A DNA stretch of 64,000 nt from Kluyvera genomosp. 3 (GTDB lineage Bacteria > Pseudomonadota > Gammaproteobacteria > Enterobacterales > Enterobacteriaceae), in the NCBI GenBank assembly GCA_002211745.1, contig CP022114.1, positions 1,830,645 to 1,894,644 of the forward strand, read 5' to 3'. The position numbers were made by a program, and so were the translations under genes. Positions 1 through 8,773 of the stretch are shown piece by piece. The notes under the pieces are model-generated. The model did not search any database and was not told where the DNA came from. It saw only the letters and a program-made list of their open reading frames with translations. Positions within the stretch are counted from its first letter, which is position 1. Each line of letters begins with the position of its first letter.

Positions 1-1136
1 GGGATCGCCGCAAGGCGCGTGCGGCGGCGCGGCAGTCGCTGGTGATCATGACCCTGTTTGCGGCGATTCTGGCGGCAGTCATTCACTATTTTGGCGCCGG
101 GATTATTAATATCGTTGCCGGCGACGCGACGCCCGAAGTGAAGGCGCTGGCGTTGACCTATCTCGAGTTGACCGTTCTGAGTTATCCCGCCGCCGCGATC
201 GCGCTGATTGGCAGCGGTGCGCTACGTGGTGCCGGAAATACGAAGATTCCGCTGATGATTAACGGTGGGATGAATATCCTCAATATTATGATCAGTAGCG
301 TGCTGATTTACGGCGCATTTGGCTGGGATGGCCTTGGCTTTGCCGGGCGGGGCTCGGGTTGACCATTTCACGCTACATCGGCGCGGTGATGATCATCATT
401 GTGCTGATGGTGGGTTTCAATCCGGCCCTGCGCATTCCGCTTAAAAGCTACTTTAAGCCACTGAATTTCGCGATTATCTGGGAAGTGATGGGATAGGGAT
501 CCCGGCCAGCGTCGAATCGGTGCTGTTTAACGGCGGTAAACTGTTAACCCAGATGTTTGTCGCCGGGATGGGGACTGATGTCATTGCCGGTAATTTTATT
601 GCCTTCTCGGTGGCGGCGCTGATAAACCTGCCTGGTAACGCCCTGGGATCGGCATCGACTATTATCACCGGTAAACGGCTTGGCACCGGTCAGCTCGCGC
701 AGGCCGAACGGCAACTGCGTCACGTCTTCTGGATGTCGACCATTGTACTTACCGTGATTGCGTGGGGACGGCGCCGTTTGCCGGGCTGTTTGCGTCGTTC
801 TATACCCATGAAGAGGATGTCAAAGAGGTGGTGAAAATCCTGCTGTGGATGAACGCTGCCTTTATGCCGATTTGGGCGGCTTCCTGGGTGCTGCCGGCGG
901 GCTTTAAAGGGGCGCGCGATGTGCGCTTCGCCATGTGGGTTTCCATGCTGAGCATGTGGGGCTGCCGCGTGGTGGTCGGTTACGTGCTGGGTATCCTGCT
1001 CGGCTGGGGAGTGGTTGGCGTCTGGATGGGGATGTTCCTCGACTGGGCAGCGCGTGCCGCACTTTTCTATCGCCGTCTGGTGACCGGGCGCTGGGCGTGG
1101 AAATATGCGCCAGCTAAAAAAGAAGATGCCGTATAA
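1..1136 (+). CDS. yeeO: MATE-family exporter YeeO, 3' part
   Basis: C-terminal two thirds of a multidrug/flavin exporter of the MATE family; the 5' end lies before the window. The E. coli protein at this locus (547 aa) exports FMN and FAD. The visible part is hydrophobic throughout, with successive membrane helices and a basic C-terminus ending KKEDAV. The frame breaks three times, each mended by one G: run at 344-346, run at 490-492 and run at 764-767. The mended product reads smoothly across all three (for example GFAGAGLGLTISRY and IAWGTAPFAGLFASF), so I take them as base-calling losses. The gene sits just upstream of a tRNA-Asn, as in E. coli. Identity is from remembered family sequence and synteny. 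Confidence 0.85.
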
Positions 1137-1229
1137 CGGCGAGTTGCGGGTAAAATCGGCAAAAATCGTCAGTTTTCAGCCTGATTGCAGATTAAATCAG
1201 CAAACGATTTATTTTCTGCAAATCAGGCT

Positions 1230-1257
1230 TTGACAACCACGGGGTACCCGATAATAT
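1230..1257 (+). promoter_or_regulatory. sigma-70 promoter of tRNA-Asn
   Basis: A perfect -35 TTGACA at 1230-1235 and a TAATAT-like -10 at 1252-1257 are separated by 16 bases. A GC-rich discriminator (gcgcctcg), typical of stable RNA promoters, follows. The tRNA begins 19 bases later. Confidence 0.7.
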
Positions 1258-1275
1258 GCGCCTCGTTCACACGAT

Positions 1276-1351
1276 TCCTCTGTAGTTCAGTCGGTAGAAC
1301 GGCGGACTGTTAATCCGTATGTCACTGGTTCGAGTCCAGTCAGAGGAGCCA
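1276..1351 (+). tRNA. tRNA-Asn (GTT)
   Basis: 76-nt tRNA with encoded CCA. The acceptor stem pairs TCCTCTG with CAGAGGA, the anticodon loop is CTGTTAA (GTT) and the T-loop is GGTTCGAGTCC. It is identical to the two further copies at 26986 and 29416, which lie on the opposite strand. This is one of the asn tRNA genes clustered around yeeO, nac and cbl in enterobacteria, a common integration site for islands. Confidence 0.97.
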
Positions 1352-1360
1352 AATTCGAAG

Positions 1361-1393
1361 ATCCCGCTTAAGGCAACTTAAGCGGGATTTTTT
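1361..1393 (+). terminator. Rho-independent terminator of tRNA-Asn
   Basis: Perfect 11-bp stem ATCCCGCTTAA / TTAAGCGGGAT (1361-1371 with 1378-1388), 6-nt loop, followed by a T run up to 1393. Confidence 0.85.
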
Positions 1394-1460
1394 GTGCACA
1401 GAAAACCCCAGCTAGGCTGGGGGTTCCGGAAAGCTTTCAGCTTTGAGCCAGTTATTAAAA

Positions 1461-1529
1461 CCCCTTTTGATTTGTTAAAACACCTTGTGGTCTGGCAACT
1501 GCAAGTGTCCAACAAGAAATCAAAAGGGG
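1461..1529 (+). repeat. Leader hairpin of IS200 that occludes tnpA translation
   Basis: Perfect 13-bp inverted repeat in the tnpA leader: CCCCTTTTGATTT at 1461-1473 pairs with AAATCAAAAGGGG at 1517-1529, just before the start codon. In IS200 the leader structures restrict read-through transcription and hide the ribosome-binding region. The family also encodes an antisense RNA (art200) over the tnpA start; I cannot place its ends here. Confidence 0.65.
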
Positions 1530-1535
1530 GTCCCA

Positions 1536-1993
1536 ATGGGGACGAAAAGAGCTTAGCGCACACCCGATGGAACTGTAAATATCACATAGTTTTTGCGCCG
1601 AAATACCGAAGACAGGCGTTCTACGGAGAGAAACGTAGAGCAATAGGCAGTATTTTGAGAAAGCTATGTGAGTGGAAAAACGTACGGATTGTGGAAGCTG
1701 AATGCTGCATAGATCATATCCATATGCTTGTGGAAATCCCGCCCAAAATGAGCGTGTCCGGTTTTATGGGATATCTGAAAGGGAAAAGCAGTCTGATGCT
1801 TTACGAGCAGTTTGGGGATTTGAAATTCAAATACAGGAACAGGGAGTTCTGGTGCAGAGGGTACTACGTCGATACGGTGGGTAAGAACACGGCGAAGATA
1901 CAGGACTACATAAAGCACCAGCTTGAAGAGGATAAAATGGGGGAGCAGTTATCGATTCCCTATGCGGGCAGCCCGTTTACGGGCGGTAAGTAA
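1536..1993 (+). CDS. tnpA: IS200 transposase TnpA (HUH, Y1)
   Basis: Single-domain tyrosine HUH transposase that moves single-stranded IS200 circles. The paired histidines are visible in CIDHIHMLVE, and the catalytic tyrosine lies in the GYYVDTVGKN segment near residue 125. From the ATG at 1536 the frame is broken by one missing G in the run 1538-1541 (read ATGGGGAC, expected five G). With it restored the protein starts MGDEKSLAHTRW and is 152 aa, the family length. Reading further upstream in the open frame would only translate the leader hairpin, so I reject the longer start. Translation is probably weak because of the leader structure. Confidence 0.85.
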
Positions 1994-2105
1994 CGAAGTC
2001 TGATGCAAATGTCAGATCGTATGCGCCTGTTAGGGCGCGGCTGGTAAGAGAGCCTTATAGGCGCATAAGAAAAACCTCCGGCTATGCCGGAGGATATTTA
2101 TTTCG

Positions 2106-2496
2106 TCTTTTCTCTGGTGACGCAGACTGTGAATCGGGCCTGGCGTTTCCTGTTGCCATATTAAAACAACCAGTAACGTGAATGAGTAAATGATTTCTCG
2201 GGTTGTCATTGTCCATTATGGCGTATTAGATTTTATTATATTGTTATGGTGCATATAATGCATATGAGTCATTTATTTCATTTATATAAATGAAATCCTA
2301 AAAAACAATAGCTGCCATTAATTCACTTTAAAAAACTTTACGTAATGGATAAGGTTTCAGTGTCCACGGATCCAATATGTCAATGCCGGGTTTAATTTTA
2401 TTCCTGCGAGAGGTGCTATTTACTGAGAATAGATTAAACCTTCGTCTTTCAGACTGGATTGTAGAGGACGTAAAAACTATTTAAAGGAGAATTAAA
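2106..2496 (+). other. AT-rich leader and promoter region of the fimbrial operon
   Basis: About 390 bases without a gene, much richer in A+T than the flanking genes. It holds a perfect palindrome at 2275-2296 and a repeated ATGCATAT-like motif near 2251-2266. The ribosome-binding site AAGGAGA (2484-2490) precedes the TTG start at 2497. I see no recombinase gene or inverted-repeat pair of the fim-switch type. The AT-richness is compatible with H-NS silencing, which is inference. Confidence 0.5.
2275..2296. promoter_or_regulatory. 22-bp perfect palindrome upstream of the fimbrial operon
   Basis: Half-site ATTTCATTTAT is followed directly by its exact complement ATAAATGAAAT. With no spacer and no T run it looks like an operator for a dimeric regulator rather than a terminator. 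No regulator gene is next to it. Function is unproven. Confidence 0.45.
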
Positions 2497-3051
2497 TTGA
2501 AATTTCATAATAAGCTTAGTCTGGCCGCTCTGATTGCATTCGGTATTACCGCACAGGCTCAAGCTGCGGATTCTGCGAATATTGATTTTGCTGGTAATAT
2601 CACTGCATCCACTTGTGATGTTAGCGTTGACGGAGCGGGCACCTCGAAAGAAATCACCCTTGCTGACATTACCGTTCCTTCAATGAAGGATGCAGTCAGC
2701 AGCCCAGCAATGAAAACCAACTTCCAGATTACCGTTAAGAATTGCGCCACGGCACCTGCGGGAGGCAAAGTTCTGGGGCAATTCTCAACTAATGGTAACT
2801 TCAACAGTACCAGCAATGCTCTGCTCAACACGGTAGCTGCGGGCGATAAAGACGCGGGTTTCCAGGTTGAAGATACTGCTACCAACACAATTATCGATTT
2901 CAAATCAGCGACACCACAATCCTCCGCCGATTATGATGATACCAACGGCGCGGTATTTAATTACACTGTTGGCTATATCTATTCGGGCGCGGGCACTCCG
3001 ACTGTGGGTCAGGTAAAAGCGAACAGCACATTTACTACCACCTATCCGTAA
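2497..3051 (+). CDS. Type 1-like fimbrial major subunit (FimA family)
   Basis: Structural pilin secreted to the periplasm and assembled into a fimbrial rod. A Sec signal peptide (MKFHNKLSLAALIAFGITAQAQA) is followed by the mature start ADSANIDFAGN. The pilin cysteine pair is visible (ASTCDVSV and KNCATAP), and the penultimate tyrosine of the donor strand is present (TTTYP end). It is 184 aa, usual for FimA. The start is TTG with a strong AAGGAGA site 6 bases upstream; homologues usually have ATG here. It is the first gene of a six-gene chaperone-usher operon. The frame is intact. Family is clear; the specific fimbrial type is not recognised. Confidence 0.88.
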   Translation: MKFHNKLSLAALIAFGITAQAQAADSANIDFAGNITASTCDVSVDGAGTSKEITLADITVPSMKDAVSSPAMKTNFQITVKNCATAPAGGKVLGQFSTNGNFNSTSNALLNTVAAGDKDAGFQVEDTATNTIIDFKSATPQSSADYDDTNGAVFNYTVGYIYSGAGTPTVGQVKANSTFTTTYP

Positions 3052-3136
3052 TTAATTAAACACTGCATTTGCAGTTTGATAAATGAACTGTAGCCCTACG
3101 TAATAGGGGTACAGTTCATAATAAAGAAATAAAAAC

Positions 3137-3859
3137 ATGAAAATAAAAAATTCCCTCAGGCTAATGATGTTTTCTGCTTTTGCAATGTTCAGTTATTCAT
3201 CGGCGGCCAGCATTGTCATTAATGCAACTCGCATTATTTATCAATCTGATGCTAAAGAAGCTTTAATTAAAATGGTCAATCAGGGCGAGCAGCCGTTGCT
3301 GGTTCAGTCCTGGTTAGATGACGGTCATGAAGATGTCGACCCACAATCATTAAATGTTCCTTTTATTGCCTCGCCGCCTGTGAGCCGGGTTGATCCTAAA
3401 CAGGGGCTGACCGTGCGCTTGAATTGGGATGGCCAGGCGCTCCCAGCAGATCGGGAAAGCGTCTATTGGTTTAACGCCCTTGAAATTCCTGGGAAAAATA
3501 AAGACACCGAAAAGTCTAACAAGCTGCAAATTGCGCTGAAAACCCGCATCAAAGTGTTCTATCGCCCCGTCTCGCTGTCCGGCTCGTCGGAGGAGGCTAT
3601 CCAGAAATTACGCTGGACGTTGGGCAAGCAGGGGAAAGAGGTGTGGGCGACGGCGAAAAATGATTCTCCCTATTTCGTCTCGATGACGAGCGCCACCGTC
3701 ACCTCAGGTGGCAAGAAATACGCCTTTGAACCAGACATGGTCGCGCCGTTCTCCAGTGCTAGCTATCCCGTGAAATCGCTGAGCTCGGTCCAGCTTGATG
3801 CCATGGCCTGGACGGCGGTCAATGATTACGGCGGGAATGTCGACGCAAGAAGCAAGTAG
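3137..3859 (+). CDS. Periplasmic fimbrial chaperone (PapD/FimC family)
   Basis: Immunoglobulin-like periplasmic chaperone that donates a strand to folding pilin subunits and delivers them to the usher. The signal peptide ends near SYSSAA; the mature protein begins SIVINATRIIYQSDAKEAL, the chaperone A1-B strand signature. The YWFNALEIPGKN motif and the KTRIKVFYRP segment of the subunit-binding edge are also present. It is 240 aa, a normal length, with an intact frame. It lies 85 bases after the pilin gene and 14 bases before the usher, in one operon. Confidence 0.92.
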   Translation: MKIKNSLRLMMFSAFAMFSYSSAASIVINATRIIYQSDAKEALIKMVNQGEQPLLVQSWLDDGHEDVDPQSLNVPFIASPPVSRVDPKQGLTVRLNWDGQALPADRESVYWFNALEIPGKNKDTEKSNKLQIALKTRIKVFYRPVSLSGSSEEAIQKLRWTLGKQGKEVWATAKNDSPYFVSMTSATVTSGGKKYAFEPDMVAPFSSASYPVKSLSSVQLDAMAWTAVNDYGGNVDARSK

Positions 3860-3873
3860 AACAAGGAATTGTC

Positions 3874-6457
3874 ATGCGCGTTTTCCGATACACATTTATC
3901 ACGACTTCCTTTGTGTTGCTCGGTATGAGTCATTTTGCGTATGCCGACGATAGTTACATTGAGTTTAATGATGATTTTATCTTCGGCGGCGCGGGAAAAA
4001 AGTCGAGTATTGATGTGTCGCAATATGCTCGGGGTAACCCGGTAAAACCGGGGTGTATACCGCCACGGTGTGGATCAACGGCGAACAGCAACAAACGGCA
4101 AAAATTCGCTTTCTTGACAACCAGACACCTAATGCATCGCCCTGTCTGACTCGCCAGCTCCTTGAAGAGGCAAACGTTGATGTCAGCAAGCTACCCGCCG
4201 AAAGTTCAGAATCCTCAGCGGGAGAAGAACAATGCTTTATTCTGGCGGACTATTACCCCTCTTCCAGCGTCAGTTACGATCCTAATGCTCAAAATTTGAT
4301 GCTCACCATCCCGCAGTTGTACTTAGTCAGCCATCCTGCGGGCTATGTTAATCCTGCTCGCTGGGATGCCGGGATTCCAGCGGCAATGGTAGACTGGAAC
4401 TTCAGCGGTTATCACAGCGAAAACAACGGTATCGCTTCTGACAGTGGATACCTTGGCTTAAGTTATGGCTTCAATCTGGGGCATGGAGGCTACGCTCCAG
4501 CGGCGCATTGAACTGGACCAAAGACGATAGCGCCACGTGGGATAACTACGATCTCTATCTGGCGCGCGATATCCCCCAATGCGAGCGCAACTTGAGATGG
4601 GGCAGGTGACTTCGCGTAGTGAAGTGCTTGATAGCGTGAGCATAAAGGGGCTGCATGTGTATAACGACAAACGCATGGATCCGCACGATGGTCGCTATGT
4701 TCCGGTGATCAACGGTGTCGCCAACAGCAACGCCAAAATTACCGTACGCCAGCAGTCACGCATTATTTACGAAACTACCGTACCGCCTGGCCCATTCGCC
4801 TTAAAGACTACTATGTCGCAATTAACGGCGCCGATCTGGATGTGACCGTCGAAGAGGCTGATGGCTCAAAACGCCTGTTCACCGTGCCCTATGCTTCGGT
4901 TGCGCAATTAATGACCAAGGGCGAAGTGGACTGGGATTTTGCCGCCGGGACATTAGATGATGATGGCGATGAGGGCTCACCGTGGGTGCTCACTACCAAT
5001 GGCAACTATGGCCTGAACGATATCTTTACGCTCTATGGCGGCGTGCAGTCAATGGAAGAGGAATATTTCGCGGGATGGTCGGCCTGGCCATTAACACTCC
5101 ATTTGGCGCCGTAGCGCTGGATGTAGTCCACTCCCGCACCTCATTGGACGACGTTGGCGTATTGCAGGGACAGAGTTACCGCTTTACTTACAGCAATGTG
5201 CTGGAGGCGACGCAAACCAACTTTAGTTTTAATGCGTTTCGCTACAGCACTGAAGATTATCTCTCGTTGAATGATGCGATCTCATTAAAAGACAGCCTCA
5301 ATAACTATACCGATGAGCACAACACCAGCCGCAATGATGCCTACCGTCATAGCTACCAGCACTCGAAAAATGAATTTCAGGCCAATATTAACCAGCCGTT
5401 GAATTTCAACGGTGAGGATTATGGCGCATTTTACCTTAGCGGTTCCTGGACCAGTTATTGGAAGGGGCGGATAGTACTTCTCAATATTCGCTGGGATACA
5501 GCAATACGTTTCGTTCCATATCCTGGAATATTTCCCTGCAACGTAACTATAACGAATGGGGGGATGAAGACGACAGCCTGTATCTTGGCCTCAGTATCCC
5601 TTTTGGCAGCGGTACGCGTGACCAACCTCCAGTTTTCAATACCTTGAATATGAACGCAAATACTGGCTTTGACGGTAGTAACGGTTTTACCAGCACGGCG
5701 AGCGGCAACAGTAAAGACAGCAGATGGAATTACAGTTTGAGCACCAGCGCCAACCAAAGCCACGAGGGGACGATAGCTACTCTGTGAGTGGGTATTCCAC
5801 CTATAACGGCGCGCATGGCAATACCAGTGTCTCTGCGATGATCGATAAAGATCATAACCAACAGTATTCGCTGAGCAATAACGGAGGATTGTTGCTGCAC
5901 AGCGGCGGCGTGACGTTCTTGCCGGGTAACGTCAACGCGCAAAGCGCCATTGCATTAATTGAAGCCAAAGGCGCCAATGGCGCCACGACCACCAACGGTT
6001 TTGGTGAAGTTGATCATGCCGGTTACGCCGTCGCCACCAGTTTGACTCCGTACGCCGAGAATACCGTTGGGCTGGATCTCAGCACGATTAAAGCGGATGT
6101 TGAGGTAAAAAATACCTCTGCCGCCGTCGTGCCGCGTGATGGTGCAGTAGTAAAAGTAACCTTTGCGACTGAGCAGGGGCAGTCGGTCTTTGTCACGCTG
6201 AAGCGCAGTGATAACAGTTTTATTCCTTTGGGAGCCAATATTCTCAACGAGCAGGGTGAGAACGTTGGCACTATGGGCAGGCTGGGCGTGCTTTCTTACG
6301 AGGTATTGAGCCACGCGGCAGTCTGAAAGTGGTTTGGGGCAGCGAGGCGACAAGCTACTGCAACGTGACCTATCAAATCCCTGATTCGCCAGCGATGATA
6401 GGAAAATCAATCCGTCTGGATACTTTAGTGTGTCAGATGTCAGGAGCGGGGAAATAG
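3874..6457 (+). CDS. Outer-membrane fimbrial usher (FimD family), frame broken 8 times
   Basis: Beta-barrel usher that receives chaperone-subunit complexes and assembles and exports the fibre. A signal peptide (MRVFRYTFITTSFVLLGMSHFAYA) is followed by an N-terminal chaperone-binding domain, the barrel and plug region, and a C-terminal domain with the usual cysteine pair (SYCNVTYQ and LVCQMSG). One base is missing at each of eight places: G 4050-4053, G 4478-4481, C 4573-4577, A 4803-4805, G 5072-5074, G 5464-5467, G 5766-5769 and G 6275-6277. Restored, it is 863 aa, typical of ushers. Every break lies in a short run and the usher sequence continues directly across it, so I read it as one gene with base-calling losses. 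Confidence 0.88.
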
Positions 6458-6460
6458 CGT

Positions 6461-7020
6461 ATGCGTCAGCTAATGCTTGTGTCTTTTCTAATATGTAGCC
6501 CGTCACTCTTTGCAGCAGATGTCACCGTTAATTTTAAGGCTAATTTGCTCGCCACAACCTGCTCCGTCAATATTGTCGTTGGTTCAAGTAAAGCGGTGAA
6601 TCAAACTGTCGATTTCGGCGTATTAACATGGGCCGAAATAGAAGCTCAGGGAGTAATACCCGGAAAGATTTTTCTCTGGAATTTAGTGATTGCTATATCA
6701 CGAACTCCGGAACGAAAACCTCGCAGACACTGAACTGGATGCAAACCTTACCAAAGGCGAGTTCTTCATGGAGTGGATATCCTACAGAAATGAAAGGCGG
6801 GCACGTGGGCGTGGCAGGCGTGCTGTATCGAACCAATAATCTTAATACGCCGTTGCCGCTCGGTGTAAACAATTCTGAGAAAATAATCTGGAGCAGCACT
6901 GAGCTAAGCAGCGGTAAATTGCCATTGTCCCTATTTCTACGCCCAACATCTTATCCAGGCACTCTTACGACTTCAGGGGTATACAGTGCGACATTAACTT
7001 TCACCACTTCTTATCAATAG
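6461..7020 (+). CDS. Fimbrial minor subunit 1
   Basis: Pilin-fold minor subunit with a signal peptide (MRQLMLVSFLICSPSLFA), a pilin cysteine pair (TTCSVNIV and SDCYITN) and a C-terminal beta strand (SATLTFTTSYQ). It starts 3 bases after the usher stop. One A is missing from the run at 6664-6666; restored, it reads PGKDFSLEFSDC and gives 186 aa. Probably an adaptor or terminator of the fibre; which one cannot be told from sequence alone. Confidence 0.78.
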
Positions 7021-7028
7021 GAGCCACC

Positions 7029-7613
7029 GTGAAATTTATACCAGGAGTCTTATTGTTGATATCCACGCCGTTATGGGCAGCGGTCAGTACCAGTACCAAT
7101 GTGCTCACGGTAAAAGCCGAGGTGGTCACCGGCAGTTGCGATATCCAAGCTTCCGATGTTGATCTAGGGGAGCTGAGTGAAAGCGAATTCGCCGCAGGTG
7201 GTGCTTGGGCGAATTTATCTGCCACATCAGTTGGTAACGTCACCACGCAAACGCTGAAAGTCAGAGCCCGCTGTGACTCAGGCTCCGCTGCAAAAACCTT
7301 AGTCCTGAGCTTTAAACCGCAAAAAGCGCAGCTAACCGGTAACCAGATTTTCCCCAATGAATATACCGGCCCGACTGGAGGGGTTACTTCCACAACGGCG
7401 GCTGAAAATATTGGGGTAGTGGCTTTTAATGGGAGTAACAATGTCCTCAACAAAGACAACAGTTCAGCGGTCAATATTACCGGTTATATAGGTTCTGCCG
7501 ATACGTATACCGATTACAACTTTAAGGTTCGCTATCAGAAAGTGGACTCCGCTAAGCCGGTCACCGCTGGCGGTGTATTAAGCCATGTGCAGATTACAGT
7601 GAGTTATAAATAA
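7029..7613 (+). CDS. Fimbrial minor subunit 2
   Basis: Pilin-fold subunit of 194 aa with an intact frame. The signal peptide runs to PLWAA. The cysteine pair lies in GSCDIQASDV and RARCDSGS, and the C-terminal strand ends VQITVSYK. It starts with GTG at 7029 after a GGAGCC site, 8 bases downstream of the preceding gene and 23 bases before the adhesin gene. Likely an adaptor between rod and tip. Confidence 0.78.
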   Translation: MKFIPGVLLLISTPLWAAVSTSTNVLTVKAEVVTGSCDIQASDVDLGELSESEFAAGGAWANLSATSVGNVTTQTLKVRARCDSGSAAKTLVLSFKPQKAQLTGNQIFPNEYTGPTGGVTSTTAAENIGVVAFNGSNNVLNKDNSSAVNITGYIGSADTYTDYNFKVRYQKVDSAKPVTAGGVLSHVQITVSYK

Positions 7614-7636
7614 TAATGAATGCCAGGTTAGCTGAT

Positions 7637-8724
7637 ATGAATAAAACAATTGTTCGTGGCTTTTTAGCACTCATTTTTGGGGTGCAAGGGATTATCGCTT
7701 TTCCTGCCTGGGCACTGGAATGTCCTCTGGATCAAAATTACGATGTAAGCATAAATGGAGGTACCATTAATATAGATAATACCATTTTATCGCCCAATAG
7801 CGACATTGATGTAAAATTGGCTACAATTTATGTAGGTCAGGTTGCTAACGTAACCTGTAGTACGGGTAATGATGGTTCCGACTGGTGGGGCTGGACAAAC
7901 AATACTTCGGGAATCCAATCAGATTCATGGACAACTCATGGTAATACTGGAAAGGGCACGGTTTATACCTATAGCAGAGGTTTTTGGCCTACAACAATTC
8001 CCGGTATTTACTATACTGTTTATTTAACTGGGAGTGGTTCTTATCATTATGATGAGGGAGCATATTTGCCATCTTCTACGTCTGCAACTCGAATGTTGGA
8101 TGTAAATATGGATCTCACGACACATATGGACATTAGCATTGGTGTTGAAATATGGCAACGAGGTATAGTGACTGCGGTAGGTGATGCGAAACCAACACAA
8201 AGTGGGTTGTTAGGAACGATTCGTGCTGGAGACTCTGGTAACCCTCTGCTTAAGATCAACGTGAGTAGCAGCTCTTTCACCGTGAAATTCAAGACCCCAA
8301 CCTGTAACTTATCGGTATCCCCTCAACGATTGACTTTGGCGATGTGGGAAATGACAAACCGAGAAAAAGTTTCACGTTAAGTAATACCGGTTGTGTCAAT
8401 GCCTCTGGTGTGACTCTAAAGCTGACGTCCACCAAAGCTGTTTATGATAATGCGGGGCTATCAATTCTGGCCAATACCACCACCGGCAGCTCAGCGGCGG
8501 GGGGCGTGGAGTGGCTGTTTCCTACGAGGGATCGTCCCGGCAATATCTGTCGGCAAATGACGCCAACTCCTCGGTCACCATCAATTTTGGCAGTATTGTG
8601 ACGGCGAAAGATATCTCGATGGCGGGCTCCTCACCTGTACTTCAGCCAGCAATAACGGCACCTGCGATAACTATACCCCGGCGCTTTCACCGCCTCTGGC
8701 ATCATCAGCGCAACCTACAAATAA
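7637..8724 (+). CDS. Probable fimbrial tip adhesin, frame broken 4 times
   Basis: Last gene of the operon. I choose the ATG at 7637 because it places a clean signal peptide (MNKTIVRGFLALIFGVQGI) before LECPLDQNY; an in-frame ATG at 7616 would add seven residues. The N-terminal ~200 residues are rich in Trp, Tyr, Ser and Thr and resemble no pilin domain I know, which suits a lectin domain. The C-terminal half has pilin signatures (TPTCNLSV, NTGCVNASG) and ends GIISATYK. One base is missing at each of C 8319-8322, G 8499-8504, G 8624-8626 and C 8676-8679. Restored length is 363 aa. The receptor is unknown. Confidence 0.72.
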
Positions 8725-8728
8725 ATGT

Positions 8729-8763
8729 ATCAGCGACACACTGGCTGGCAGCGTGTCGCTGAT
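8729..8763. terminator. Stem-loop between the convergent fimbrial operon and amn
   Basis: Perfect 11-bp inverted repeat ATCAGCGACAC (8729-8739) / GTGTCGCTGAT (8753-8763) with a 13-nt loop. It lies just after the adhesin stop and ahead of the end of amn on the other strand. There is no clear T run, so intrinsic termination is plausible but not certain. Confidence 0.5.
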
Positions 8764-8773
8764 AACAAGAGGC

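Larger units (their letters stand above)
1395..2105 (+). mobile_element. IS200-type insertion sequence (IS200/IS605 family)
   Basis: About 710 bp, the normal size of IS200. It has no terminal inverted repeats, as expected for this family. Instead there is a left subterminal hairpin (AACCCCAGC TAG GCTGGGGGTT, about 1403-1425) and a right hairpin (CCTCCGGC TAT GCCGGAGG, about 2076-2094). One gene, tnpA, lies within. The left end abuts the tRNA-Asn terminator. Exact ends are estimated from the hairpins and the family length, because this family makes no target duplication. IS200 copies are usually nearly silent. Confidence 0.8.

Noticed and set aside
1394-1535. N-terminal extension of the IS200 transposase
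   Set aside because: It would translate the leader hairpin and the left end of the element. The family protein starts MGDEKS once the missing G is restored.
3874-6457. The usher as a decayed pseudogene
   Set aside because: All eight breaks need exactly one added base in a short run, and usher sequence continues without loss across each. True decay would also show substitutions to stop codons and larger indels.
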